Below are positions 1 to 8,020 of a stretch of DNA of 22,972 nt, piece after piece. A model generated the notes under the pieces. That model saw only the letters and a program-made list of their open reading frames with translations, was not told where the DNA came from and searched no databases. A program made the position numbers and the translations under genes. The number at the start of each line of letters is the position of its first letter. Position 1 is the first letter of the stretch. The DNA lies in the NCBI GenBank assembly GCA_963552605.1, contig CAUVKI010000034.1, forward strand, positions 1-22,972. The letters run 5' to 3'. Source of the DNA: CAUVKI01 sp963552605 (lineage in GTDB: Bacteria; Bacillota; Clostridia; Tissierellales; Peptoniphilaceae).

Positions 1-15
1 GGAGAACAAGAATTC

Positions 16-146
16 ATGAAACAGGATATAAAAACTCAGTTACTAAAAAAAGACTAATAACTTTGCTCTTTCAGCTATCCATTCCGGCTGTAATGGGAAT
101 GATAGTAATTGAATTATATCCTCTCTTGATGGCGGTTTTGAAATGA
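16..146 (+). pseudogene. Decayed N-terminal fragment of a MATE-family efflux transporter
   Basis: A Shine-Dalgarno-like GGAG at the window start precedes an ATG at 16. It reads MKQDIKTQLLKK and hits a stop at 55-57. After a one-base shift at the A run 45-51, the reading continues as a hydrophobic stretch (LSIPAVMGMIVIELYPL) up to TGA 144-146. That stretch resembles the first transmembrane helix of MATE multidrug transporters (the typical pattern is PA-IGM-V-GLY-LMD). Only about 40 codons remain, and the 3' end runs directly into a terminator hairpin. I infer a frameshift plus a large deletion. A short unrelated hydrophobic peptide is the alternative. Confidence 0.45.
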
Positions 147-174
147 ATATATTTCAAGCCGCCATTTCCTTTTT
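129..174 (+). terminator. Rho-independent terminator
   Basis: ATGGCGG (129-135) pairs with CCGCCAT (159-165), and TTGAAAT (138-144) pairs with ATTTCAA (151-157). The loop is short and a U-rich tail follows at 165-174. The hairpin overlaps the end of the MATE relic and may originally have ended that gene or the one it replaced. Confidence 0.8.
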
Positions 175-664
175 ATAGTATTTTAATTTTATGAGCCGAA
201 TAAATTAAAAAAGAAAACGTGGAAATTGCACACAAGCTTGATTCGTAATTCTAAGTTAATCGACTATAACATTGGAACTCGTAGGAAACTTATTACTTGC
301 TTTGTATCCGTATATGACAGCATAATCTTAGTATGTACTTTTAAAAATATATATTTGCTCCTTTGCGCCCTATCGGAATTATTCCGATGTAGCATTTTTT
401 TTTGCAAGGAAATACTCCCTCGTTGTCGCTCTTCCCCTTTCTCCTTATTAAGAACTGTGGAAATTTTCCAAATTAAGTTTTGCGGCGACAAATACTCCCA
501 ATTGAGGCGAGAAAAAAGTTAAAATCCCAAATCCTAAGAAAGAGAATATTGCAAATATTATCAAACAGTGGCAGAGGCTATGATAATAGTCACATTAAGA
601 ATTGGTTGCGAACTAAAGAATATGAGTCAAATACACCGATTGACGGCAAATAATTATGCGTCGG
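175..664. other. AT-rich intergenic stretch, no intact gene
   Basis: Both strands contain only short open frames without ribosome binding sites or recognisable motifs. No inverted repeats typical of insertion-sequence ends and no tRNA-like fold were seen. The only possible coding relic is the frame at 480-653, listed separately. The stretch lies between a terminator and the promoter of the polysaccharide operon and looks like decayed sequence. Confidence 0.6.
480..653 (+). pseudogene. Possible relic of an unidentified coding sequence
   Basis: One plus-strand frame stays open for 57 codons from a TTG to TAA 651-653. It has protein-like composition, including the segment SHIKNWLRTKEYESNTPID. 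It has no ribosome binding site and an in-frame stop just upstream, and it ends 11 bases before the -35 of the next operon. It could be the 3' end of a lost gene. The family was not recognised, and chance openness cannot be excluded. Confidence 0.2.
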
Positions 665-693
665 TTGTTTTGTAAAAATAATTGTGATAGAAT
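665..693 (+). promoter_or_regulatory. Sigma-A-type promoter of the polysaccharide operon
   Basis: TTGTTT at 665-670 and TAGAAT at 688-693 are separated by 17 bases. A TG dinucleotide one base before the -10 (extended -10) strengthens it. Transcription would start near 700, just before the AAGGAGG ribosome binding site at 710-716. Confidence 0.6.
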
Positions 694-723
694 TTCTCAC
701 AAAAGTTTTAAGGAGGTTTTTTA

Positions 724-2028
724 ATGGAGGATTTTTATGTGGAGGAATATAATCCCGAAGGAAAAATAATGACCGTAATAGGCTTGGGGTATATAGGGCT
801 TCCTGCTGCCGCAATGTTTTCTTCAGGCTTTACGGTTTTCGGATATGATAAAAGTTCTGATGTGAGAAAATCTTTAAGAGAGGGGAATTTTTTCGTTGAG
901 AAAGATGTTTGGGAGTTGCTGAAAGAAGCGAAAGATTCCGGAAGATTTAATATTATTGACGAGATAAGGGAATCCGATGTATTTGTGATATGTGTGCCGA
1001 CTCCTTTGACCGATGAGAAAAAAGCAGACCTTTCAATGGTAAGAGAAGCGTGCGAAAATATTTCAAAGGTGATAAAAAAAGGGGATACGGTGATTTTGGA
1101 GTCCACTTCTCCTCCCAAGACCTGTACTGATTTTATCGCTCCGATTTTTCTTGAAAAGACGGGATTTCATGCAGGTGAAGATTTTTATTTGGCACACTCC
1201 CCGGAGAGAGTAACTCCCGGAAACATAGTTGAGGAATTTTTGAATAACAGCAGAGTTATAGGCGGCTATGACGAGAGAAGTGCCGAAGTCGTTTCGTCTA
1301 TTTATCAGAACTTCGTAAACGGTGAGATTTTTACTACGGATTCTACAACCGCAGAGTTTTCAAAGGTTGCGGAAAACACTTATCGAGATGTGAATATCGC
1401 CCTAGCTAATGAGTTTGCAAAGATTTCTGAGGAATTGGGGGTGGATGTAAGAGAACTTATAAAACTTTCCAATCTCCACAAGCGAGTTAATATTTTAAGT
1501 CCGGGACCCGGAGTCGGAGGACATTGCATTGCGGTTGATCCTTGGTTTTTATGCGGGATTTCCGATGAGGCGAAGCTTGTGAGGTGTGCAAGAGAGGTAA
1601 ACGACAATATGCCTCGATACACTTATGAAAAGATAACTGATATCTTGGATAAGGGAAAGATTGTGCTTTTGGGACTTACTTTCAAGCCCGATGTGGACGA
1701 TTTCAGGGGAAGCCCGATAGTTGAACTTGCAAAGATGCTCTTGGAAAATAAGAACTATACCGTTGAGCTTTTAGACCCTTACGGGGCAAAAAAGAATATG
1801 CGGATAATGGAAAACCCCATAAAGGACGATGTGATAAACGCAGTTCAAAATGCGGATTTGGTCGTTTTGGGAGTCAATCACAGGGAGTATTCAAGCTTGG
1901 GAATTAAAGTTATAGGTCAACTTATGCGCACCAGAAGATTTTTAGACACCAGAGGAGTTTATAAGTGGACGGATTTGGTGATGGCGGGATTTGAAGCTCA
2001 TTTCTTGGGAAACGGAAAACATTCATAA
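724..2028 (+). CDS. Nucleotide-sugar dehydrogenase (UDP-N-acetylmannosamine / UDP-glucose dehydrogenase family)
   Basis: A cytoplasmic NAD-dependent enzyme that oxidises C6 of a UDP-sugar to the uronic acid for surface polysaccharide synthesis. The protein has 434 residues. The Rossmann motif GLGYIGLP is at 20-27. An SPERVTPG block resembles the CPERVxPG block of WecC-type enzymes. The catalytic Lys214 lies in SKVAENTYR, and the nucleophilic Cys268 in GVGGHCIAVDP. The C-terminal UDP-binding domain begins after GLTFKPDVDDFRGSP. The start has AAGGAGG seven bases upstream; it gives about 15 residues before the Rossmann strand, slightly more than usual. It is the first gene of an operon, 51 bases before a glycosyltransferase. 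The motif set favours UDP-ManNAc dehydrogenase (WecC type) over UDP-glucose dehydrogenase, but substrate cannot be fixed from sequence reading alone. All catalytic residues are present. Confidence 0.88.
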   Translation: MEDFYVEEYNPEGKIMTVIGLGYIGLPAAAMFSSGFTVFGYDKSSDVRKSLREGNFFVEKDVWELLKEAKDSGRFNIIDEIRESDVFVICVPTPLTDEKKADLSMVREACENISKVIKKGDTVILESTSPPKTCTDFIAPIFLEKTGFHAGEDFYLAHSPERVTPGNIVEEFLNNSRVIGGYDERSAEVVSSIYQNFVNGEIFTTDSTTAEFSKVAENTYRDVNIALANEFAKISEELGVDVRELIKLSNLHKRVNILSPGPGVGGHCIAVDPWFLCGISDEAKLVRCAREVNDNMPRYTYEKITDILDKGKIVLLGLTFKPDVDDFRGSPIVELAKMLLENKNYTVELLDPYGAKKNMRIMENPIKDDVINAVQNADLVVLGVNHREYSSLGIKVIGQLMRTRRFLDTRGVYKWTDLVMAGFEAHFLGNGKHS

Positions 2029-2079
2029 CTTTTTGAAGTTGAGCTGAATTTCCGACCATTGTAACAGGAGGGTATCAAA

Positions 2080-3324
2080 ATGGGCAGTGTTAAAAAAGTT
2101 TTAATGATTGCAAATCAATTCCCTCCTATGGGGGGAGCCGGAGTTCAGCGAAGTGTGAAATTTGCAAAATATCTTTCAAGACTAGGCTGTGAAGTAATGG
2201 TGATTTCAAAGGACAGATCAAAGGGAGTGCTTGACGATACTTTGATTTCGGATATTCCTGACGATGTAAAAGTGGAAAGGCTTAAGGGAGTGGAGCTTGA
2301 GAACAGTGAAGGGTTTTTGAAACTTTTCAAAAAAATATGGGCAAAGTTTTCTTCTCCCGATGCGGAAGCGCTTTGGGCAAGAGATAACAGGTGGGATATT
2401 TTGGAACTTGCCGAGCAGTTTGAACCGGATATAGTTTACACCACCAGTTATCCTTACAGTGATCATATCGTGGGAAGATTTCTCAAGAAAAAGCACCCCG
2501 AATGGAAATGGGTTTGTGATTACCGTGATGAATGGACCAACAACCCATTTCACAGGGATAGTTTTTTCGGACGGCTTAAGCTTAGGAGGGAGCGTCATAT
2601 GGAGCTTGATATCAATTCCTCCGCAGATTTTTTGATTGCCAACACTCCTAGAATGCTTGCAAGTTTTCTTAGGGATATTCCGTCCCTTATCACCCATTCC
2701 GATTTTTTGCCTAACGGCTATGATGAAGAAGATTTTTCGGGAATAGATGAGAAGAAAGACAGAGACAAACGTTTTATTTTGACGCATACTGGTTCTCTCT
2801 ACGGAAGAAGAAACTTAGATGAGATTTTAGACGCTATAACGCTTTTAGATATAGAGGGAAAGGTTTCGAAAGATAAGTTTTTACTAAGAATTGTGGGAAA
2901 TGTCTATGAATCCGTTATAAAAGAGTATTCGCAAAAATATGGAGTTTATATTGAGAGAACGGGATATGTTTCTCATAGGGAAAGTATTCGATATCTTTTT
3001 AGATCCGATGTGCTTTTGCTATTAATCGGGAAAGGTGTGGGAAGCGGGAATTTTTACACGGGAAAAGTCTTTGAATACTTGAGAGCTAAGCGTCCCATTC
3101 TGGCAATTGTGCCCGACGGCGTGGCAAAAGATTTGATAAATGAAACCCGCACCGGACTTTGTGCCGACCCGAGCGACACTCCTCAAATCGCTGAAGCATT
3201 GGAGAGACTTTATAGATTGAGAAATGAATTCTCACCTGATTTTTCCGAAATAAAAAAATATTCAAGAGAAGTTCAAACTGAAAAACTTCTCTCTATATTC
3301 GAGAGTATTAAGGGGGAGAGATGA
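2080..3324 (+). CDS. Glycosyltransferase, GT4-like (GT-B fold)
   Basis: A cytoplasmic or membrane-associated enzyme that transfers a sugar from a nucleotide donor to a growing glycan. The protein has 414 residues. The N-terminal acceptor domain opens with the glycine-rich loop PPMGGAGVQR at 15-24, typical of GT4 and related families. The C-terminal donor domain carries TGKVFEYLRAKRP from 327, the equivalent of the EX7E region (KxxEYLAxGKP), followed by GLCADPSD and a helix ending in RLY. The ribosome binding site is CAGGAGGG. It sits 51 bases after the UDP-sugar dehydrogenase, and its stop overlaps the next start (ATGA), so it is translationally coupled to the DUF4330 gene. Donor and acceptor are unknown; the neighbour suggests a uronic-acid-containing polymer. 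Confidence 0.85.
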   Translation: MGSVKKVLMIANQFPPMGGAGVQRSVKFAKYLSRLGCEVMVISKDRSKGVLDDTLISDIPDDVKVERLKGVELENSEGFLKLFKKIWAKFSSPDAEALWARDNRWDILELAEQFEPDIVYTTSYPYSDHIVGRFLKKKHPEWKWVCDYRDEWTNNPFHRDSFFGRLKLRRERHMELDINSSADFLIANTPRMLASFLRDIPSLITHSDFLPNGYDEEDFSGIDEKKDRDKRFILTHTGSLYGRRNLDEILDAITLLDIEGKVSKDKFLLRIVGNVYESVIKEYSQKYGVYIERTGYVSHRESIRYLFRSDVLLLLIGKGVGSGNFYTGKVFEYLRAKRPILAIVPDGVAKDLINETRTGLCADPSDTPQIAEALERLYRLRNEFSPDFSEIKKYSREVQTEKLLSIFESIKGER

Positions 3325-3752
3325 AAAAATTTAACTTTGTGGACTTATTTATTTTGGTATTCGTGGTTGCAGCAGTTTTTGTGTTTCTGAAGTACGGTGC
3401 ATTGAAAAAAGCCGTGGCGCACAGCGAAGAGAGGAAAGTGCGTTTTGAATGCCTTGTTAAGGAGCAACCCAAGGAAATATTTGACGCACTTAAGGTTGGG
3501 GATAAACTCTTTGCGCAGTATAGAGAGCAGCCTGCGGAGATAATCTCAATAGAAACCTTTAGAGAAGTGCCTGAAGATGAGGAGGATTTGTCGAAACTTT
3601 CCGCAAAAGTGGTGTGTGAAGCGAGAGTTCTTCATGACGGACCCTATATGCAGCTTGGAGGACAGGAAGTTAAAGCGGGAATCGACTATATCCTAAAAAC
3701 AAGGGAATTTGCCGCAAATTCACTTTTAACCTTCGTGGAGGTTATGAAATGA
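3321..3752 (+). CDS. DUF4330-family single-pass membrane protein (first copy)
   Basis: A small protein of 143 residues. One N-terminal transmembrane helix (about residues 7-25, preceded by KKFNFVDL) is followed by an extracytoplasmic beta-rich domain. The layout matches DUF4330 proteins, which are common in Clostridia near polysaccharide genes but have no established function. ATG 3321 overlaps the upstream TGA, and its own TGA overlaps the next ATG at 3749. The following gene encodes a paralogue with the same architecture, so the pair probably arose by duplication and may act together, perhaps as an accessory of the neighbouring glycan polymerase or ligase. That role is inferred from context only. 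Confidence 0.7.
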   Translation: MKKFNFVDLFILVFVVAAVFVFLKYGALKKAVAHSEERKVRFECLVKEQPKEIFDALKVGDKLFAQYREQPAEIISIETFREVPEDEEDLSKLSAKVVCEARVLHDGPYMQLGGQEVKAGIDYILKTREFAANSLLTFVEVMK

Positions 3753-4234
3753 AGATTATAGACGAGAAAGGCAGGTTTTTCGGAAAACTTTCCGTATTGG
3801 ATATCATAGCAGTTTTAGTTTTGGTCATTTTGGTGTTTTTTGCCTTTTTGAAGATTATAAACAAAGATATCTCGGAAGTTTCCGAAGGCTCAAAGCAAAA
3901 GACGGTTCTTTATACAGTGAGCTGTGAAAATATAAAAGGGATTTTCAGGAGCGTCAAGTTGGGAGATAGGGCAGGGGAGCAAAAAGCGTATTTTCCGAGT
4001 GAAGTGGTCGATATAAAAATTCAACCAGTAATCCGTGTCGATAAAAAAAGCGGAAGGGAAATTGAAGATCCGTATTTGGAAAAAGCTTTGATTACCTACA
4101 AAGCCACCCTGCCCTATCAATCGGAGAGCATTAAGCTTGGGAAACAGGAAATTCGTTCAGGGCAGAATTTTTTTGCGGAATCGGACTGTTATAGGTTAAA
4201 TGGAGTTATTATTTCCGTTGAGGATTTGGAATGA
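3749..4234 (+). CDS. DUF4330-family single-pass membrane protein (second copy)
   Basis: 161 residues. The N-terminus MKIIDEKGRFFGKLSVLDI leads into one transmembrane helix (about residues 17-37) and then an extracytoplasmic domain. The opening sequence is the characteristic start of DUF4330 proteins. The soluble part shares the pattern of a strand, a helix beginning with a KLGD- or KVGD-like motif, and a repeated strand set with the preceding protein. Both its ends are ATGA overlaps. Function is not known. Its position between a glycosyltransferase and an O-antigen-ligase-like protein suggests a part in cell-surface glycan assembly. Confidence 0.75.
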   Translation: MKIIDEKGRFFGKLSVLDIIAVLVLVILVFFAFLKIINKDISEVSEGSKQKTVLYTVSCENIKGIFRSVKLGDRAGEQKAYFPSEVVDIKIQPVIRVDKKSGREIEDPYLEKALITYKATLPYQSESIKLGKQEIRSGQNFFAESDCYRLNGVIISVEDLE

Positions 4235-5742
4235 TTGAATACATAAAGCAAAGCTTTTTTTTTGGCGTAATTCTAAAGTTTTATGAGCTTATTCAAAATA
4301 GCGTGATTTTCAGGTTCGCAAGTATTAAAGCCCGTGGGAAAAAACATATTTTTTTGGTAGAGCATTCGTTTTATTACAGAATTGTAAAGACGCTCGGAAA
4401 AAAAATTGACGGATTGTTTGAATTTTTAAACGGTGCATATGAAAGGTCGTTTTTTTCAATTATAGTTGAAAAATGGCTTTCTATCACCTCCGGAAGTTTT
4501 ATTATAAGAAAACTTAAGGAAAAATCCGGACTTGACAGCTTCGGTAGTTTTCTTTTAATAATTCCTGTGTGTTATATGTTAAGCGATTTTATAATACGAA
4601 GAACTCCGATAATTTCCAAGTTCGGGTCGGTTTGGGACGAGCTGTTTCTGATTTTTCTCTTTATGTACGCATTTGCGAAAAGGGTCTTTAATAGAAAAAT
4701 TAAATCCCGTCAGACCGTTATGGGGCTTCCAACCTTGATTTTGATAATAACGGGAATAAGCTGTCTTTTGGTTAAGCAACCAAATTTGGACATCGCAATT
4801 GAGGGATTTCGTGCGATGTTTCAGCAGCTTTTGTGGTACTTTATCTTTTCATTTTTCATAAGAGAGGAAAAAGAGGTAAAGTTTTTCACTTCGGTACTTT
4901 CGATGTTCGGACTTTTTTTAGGACTTCACGCCTGTTATCAGTTTGTAAGGGGTGTGCCTATGCCCGGCAACTGGACCGATGTTACGGAAAGTGTTCGCAC
5001 CAGAGCTTTCTCAATAGCGGGAAGCCCGAATATTTTGGGAGCGATGTTCGTCTGTCTGATTCCTATTTCATTTTCAAAAATTTTTGAAACCCGAGGGTTT
5101 AGGCGAATGCTTAATCTTACAAGTTGCATTTCAATGCTTTTGGGGCTTGTATTCACTTTTTCAAGAGGAGCGTGGCTTTCCTTTATAATCGTTTTGGCAG
5201 TGTTCATCTTGATTTTGAATTTCCGACTTATTGTACCTTTCGGATTTTCGGGGTTGATAGTTTTGCTTACGAATAACCCTGTAAGCCGCAGATTTTTACA
5301 CCTCTTTACTCCTTACTATCAGGACAGATCGGGTGCAGGAGGGCGGATTTATCGTTGGGGAGTGGGACTTAAGACTTGGGAAAGATCAAAGGTGTTTGGA
5401 GTCGGCTTGGGAAGATTTGGCGGAGCGGTCGCAATCAATAATAATCTTTGCCCATTTTATTTGGATAATTATTATTTGAAAACCTTGGTGGAAACGGGAA
5501 TTTTCGGACTTTCCTTCCTTCTTATATATATAATCTGGTTTTTGATATTCGGTTGGAAAGTTATAGATTCTCAAAAAACTAAAAGGGATATAATCCGCAC
5601 GGCATGCATTTTTTCAGGAGGGTGCGGAGTGCTTTTACAAAACCTTGTTGAGAATATATTTGAAGTGCCGGCGATGATGGTGATTTTTTTCTTGGCAGTT
5701 TCATTGCTTGAGACGCTTCGTATGAAGGAGAATTTAGAATGA
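4231..5742 (+). CDS. O-antigen ligase / polymerase-like polytopic membrane protein (Wzy_C family)
   Basis: 503 residues with about ten or more hydrophobic helices. The first 110 residues are a mostly cytoplasmic, basic extension. Wzy_C/WaaL-type features follow: TFSRGAWLSF (S311-R312-G313) at the end of a membrane helix, then an extracytoplasmic segment with GGRIYRWGVGL (R372, R375) and GVGLGRFGG, then YYLKTLVETGIFGL before the last helices. Such proteins transfer or polymerise lipid-linked glycans on the outer face of the membrane. Start ATG 4231 overlaps the preceding TGA and its stop overlaps ricT. A run of nine T at 4255-4263 lies in codons 9-11. In a Gram-positive cell the substrate would be a teichuronic-like or capsular polymer; that is inference. 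Confidence 0.8.
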   Translation: MIEYIKQSFFFGVILKFYELIQNSVIFRFASIKARGKKHIFLVEHSFYYRIVKTLGKKIDGLFEFLNGAYERSFFSIIVEKWLSITSGSFIIRKLKEKSGLDSFGSFLLIIPVCYMLSDFIIRRTPIISKFGSVWDELFLIFLFMYAFAKRVFNRKIKSRQTVMGLPTLILIITGISCLLVKQPNLDIAIEGFRAMFQQLLWYFIFSFFIREEKEVKFFTSVLSMFGLFLGLHACYQFVRGVPMPGNWTDVTESVRTRAFSIAGSPNILGAMFVCLIPISFSKIFETRGFRRMLNLTSCISMLLGLVFTFSRGAWLSFIIVLAVFILILNFRLIVPFGFSGLIVLLTNNPVSRRFLHLFTPYYQDRSGAGGRIYRWGVGLKTWERSKVFGVGLGRFGGAVAINNNLCPFYLDNYYLKTLVETGIFGLSFLLIYIIWFLIFGWKVIDSQKTKRDIIRTACIFSGGCGVLLQNLVENIFEVPAMMVIFFLAVSLLETLRMKENLE

Positions 5743-6611
5743 GAACAGTTTGCGGCGTTCGTTTTAAGACAGCCGGCAAAATTTATGATTTTGATCAAGC
5801 GGGAACGGTTTTAGAGCGTGGAGATAAAGTAGTGGTTGAAACCATTCGGGGAATAGAATTCGGAAAAGTTGTGTATTGCGGAAGTGAAGTTGAGGAGGAG
5901 GATATAAAATACGAGCTCAAAAAAATCTTAAGAAAGGCGACTAAAGATGACCTTGTTCAGCAGGAGATAAATCTTTCCAGAAAACCTTATGCAATGAAAA
6001 TTTGCGCAGAGAAGATTAAGAAACATAACCTCCCAATGAAACTGGTTGATATGGAATATACCTTCGATGCCAACAAGGTGATATTCTATTTCACCGCCGA
6101 GGGCAGAGTTGATTTCAGAGAGCTCGCTCGTGATCTTGCATCACATTTTAAAATAAGGATTGAACTTCGTCAAATCGGAGTGAGAGATCAGACAAAAACC
6201 CTTGGAGGTTTCGGAATTTGCGGCAGACCTTGCTGCTGCAGTATGCACCTTAGCGAGTTCTGTCCCATTTCAATAGTGATGGCAAAAAATCAAGGACTCA
6301 GTCTTAATCCTTCAAAGATTTCAGGACTATGCGGAAGATTGCTCTGCTGTTTGGATTATGAGGATGAGGTCTATAAGGAGGAATTGAAAACTTTGCCAAA
6401 GATTGGGGAAATTGTGAAAACTCCCGAAGGAGAAGGGGTCGTGATGAAACAATTTGTGCTTTCGGGAAATTTACAGGTGAAGATAGTCAAGAAAAACGAA
6501 GAAATTTTTCAAAATTTCGATAAAACTCTGATCCAACCGACAGGCAGACGTCTGAATATTGATTTGAATGACGGAGAGGAAGTTTTTGACGATAAGATTT
6601 CGGAGGATTAA
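5739..6611 (+). CDS. ricT: RicT/YaaT-like PSP1-domain iron-sulfur regulatory protein
   Basis: 290 residues. The PSP1-type core is followed by the cysteine signature of RicT: CGRPCCC at 161-167, Cys175 in SEFCPIS, and LCGRLLCC with Cys198, 203 and 204. In Bacillus, RicT (YaaT) with RicA and RicF forms a complex carrying [4Fe-4S] clusters. That complex promotes RNase Y-dependent mRNA maturation and affects sporulation and biofilm pathways. Length and cysteine layout match the family. The start overlaps the TGA of the ligase gene (ATGA). The location is unusual, because ricT commonly lies next to holB and replication genes. Here it is the last gene of a polysaccharide operon, with no clear terminator before the ackA promoter. 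Confidence 0.9.
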   Translation: MRTVCGVRFKTAGKIYDFDQAGTVLERGDKVVVETIRGIEFGKVVYCGSEVEEEDIKYELKKILRKATKDDLVQQEINLSRKPYAMKICAEKIKKHNLPMKLVDMEYTFDANKVIFYFTAEGRVDFRELARDLASHFKIRIELRQIGVRDQTKTLGGFGICGRPCCCSMHLSEFCPISIVMAKNQGLSLNPSKISGLCGRLLCCLDYEDEVYKEELKTLPKIGEIVKTPEGEGVVMKQFVLSGNLQVKIVKKNEEIFQNFDKTLIQPTGRRLNIDLNDGEEVFDDKISED

Positions 6612-6618
6612 CTGCGGG

Positions 6619-6647
6619 TAGTCAAAAACGAATTTTTGTAGTATATT
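6619..6647 (+). promoter_or_regulatory. Probable promoter of ackA
   Basis: TAGTCA (6619-6624) and TATATT (6642-6647) are separated by 17 bases, directly after the ricT stop. The predicted start point near 6654 gives a leader of about 35 bases to the ackA start. Confidence 0.5.
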
Positions 6648-6687
6648 GTCGGTGTGGAGAGTAAACTTATAAAAAATGGAGGTATTT

Positions 6688-7881
6688 ATGAAAATTTTGG
6701 TTATGAATTGCGGCAGTTCCTCTTTGAAATATCAGCTGATTGATATGAAAGATGAAAAGCTTATAGCAAAGGGCTTGGTGGAAAGAATAGGTATTGACGG
6801 CTCGGTGATTACACACAACACCATAGGCAAGGATAAGGTGAAAACGGAAACGCCTATGAAGGATCACAACGATGCCGTTAAACTGGTGATTGAGGCACTT
6901 ACCGATCCCAAAACCGGAGCCATTTCCTCTATGAAGGAAATAGACGCTGTCGGACATAGAATGGTTCACGGCGGAGAAAGATTTGCAAGCAGTGTGCTCA
7001 TTGATGAAGATGTGATGAAAGGTGTTGAGGCTTGCAATGATCTTGCACCGCTTCACAACCCTGCAAACATTATAGGCGTTCGTGCCTGCCAAAATGCTAT
7101 GCCCAATGTCCCTATGGCTTTGGTGTTCGATACGGCTTTTCACCAAACTATGCCGAAATCGTCGTATCTTTATGCTCTTCCTTATGAATATTACGAAAAA
7201 TATAAGGTTCGCCGCTACGGTTTTCACGGCACGAGTCATATGTTTGTGTCGAAGCGTGCGGCGGAAATCTTGGGAAAAAAGGAAGATGAGCTTAATTTAA
7301 TAACTTGCCACCTCGGAAACGGTGCAAGCGTTTGTGCGATAGAAAAGGGAAAGTGCATTGACACTTCCATGGGACTTACGCCGCTTGAGGGCTTGGCAAT
7401 GGGCACAAGATGCGGAGATATGGATCCGGCTATAGTAACCTTCATTATGCAAAAAGAGGGTTTAAGTGCAGCCGAGATGGACAATGTTATGAATAAGAAG
7501 TCGGGAGTTATGGGTCTGTCCGGAATTTCCAGCGATTTTCGGGACTTGGAAGAAGGTTTTGAAAAAGGGAATGAAAGAGCGAAGATTGCCATTGAAGTTT
7601 TCGTCAAGCGTGTAAAAAAATATATCGGCAGCTATATGGCTGAACTTGGCAAGGTCGATGCGATTATATTCACGGCGGGAATAGGAGAAAATTCCCCGTT
7701 TATAAGAGAGCTTGTGTGCGAGGGCTTGGAGAACTTGGGAATTGAATTTGACAGGACAAAAAATGATTTCAGGGGAGAAGAAAAATTCATCTCCAAAGAA
7801 AATTCCAAAATAAAGATAATGGTCATTCCTACAAACGAAGAATTAACCATTGCGAGAGACACTCTTGAATTGTTGAAGTAA
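6688..7881 (+). CDS. ackA: Acetate kinase
   Basis: Catalyses acetyl-phosphate + ADP = acetate + ATP in the cytosol, the substrate-level phosphorylation step of fermentation. The protein has 397 residues, the usual length. Family motifs are NCGSSSLKY at 7-15, VGHRMVHGG with Arg91, DTAFHQT with Asp148, YGFHGTSH, HLGNGAS, MGTRCGDMDP with Arg241, AGIGENS, and PTNEE with Glu384. Numbering from ATG 6688 places Arg91, Asp148, Arg241 and Glu384 exactly at the active-site positions known for the Methanosarcina thermophila enzyme. That fixes the start; the in-frame ATG at 6676 overlaps the GGAGG ribosome binding site (6678-6682) and is rejected. The gene has its own promoter and terminator. With a phosphotransacetylase elsewhere it would turn acetyl-CoA from OrtAB into ATP. 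Confidence 0.97.
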   Translation: MKILVMNCGSSSLKYQLIDMKDEKLIAKGLVERIGIDGSVITHNTIGKDKVKTETPMKDHNDAVKLVIEALTDPKTGAISSMKEIDAVGHRMVHGGERFASSVLIDEDVMKGVEACNDLAPLHNPANIIGVRACQNAMPNVPMALVFDTAFHQTMPKSSYLYALPYEYYEKYKVRRYGFHGTSHMFVSKRAAEILGKKEDELNLITCHLGNGASVCAIEKGKCIDTSMGLTPLEGLAMGTRCGDMDPAIVTFIMQKEGLSAAEMDNVMNKKSGVMGLSGISSDFRDLEEGFEKGNERAKIAIEVFVKRVKKYIGSYMAELGKVDAIIFTAGIGENSPFIRELVCEGLENLGIEFDRTKNDFRGEEKFISKENSKIKIMVIPTNEELTIARDTLELLK

Positions 7882-7889
7882 TTATTAAG

Positions 7890-7910
7890 AAAAGGCGAAA
7901 GCCTTTTTTT
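7890..7910 (+). terminator. Rho-independent terminator of ackA
   Basis: AAAAGGC (7890-7896), a GAAA loop, then GCCTTTT running into a seven-T tract, eight bases after the ackA stop. Confidence 0.85.
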
Positions 7911-7916
7911 ATTGCC

Positions 7917-7945
7917 TTGAGATTAGGAAACAAGGCAGGTATAAT
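7917..7945 (+). promoter_or_regulatory. Promoter of the DNA methyltransferase gene
   Basis: TTGAGA (7917-7922), a 17-base spacer and a perfect TATAAT (7940-7945). The start point near 7952 implies a leader of about 135 bases before the chosen ATG, longer than other leaders here. Confidence 0.75.
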
Positions 7946-8020
7946 AGTAATAGCAGAGAAGTTTTTTTCAGTCGGCAGTAAACTTACTAAATATGGGTTT
8001 GTCGGTTGAAGATAGTGTTT

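Noticed and set aside
226..522. Open frames on both strands in the first intergenic region
   Set aside because: No ribosome binding site, non-ATG start on the plus strand, low-complexity composition and no recognisable motif; treated as chance.
480..653. KilA-N-like or Xre/ParS antitoxin-like reading of the relic (NWLRT...TPID)
   Set aside because: The similarity is a few residues with wrong spacing; too weak to name a family.
6676..6687. Earlier ATG for acetate kinase
   Set aside because: It overlaps the GGAGG site, and active-site numbering fits the 6688 start exactly.
6667..7239. Long antisense open frame over ackA, and similar frames over oraE, ricT and the glycosyltransferase
   Set aside because: Shadows of strongly supported genes, without ribosome binding sites or family features.
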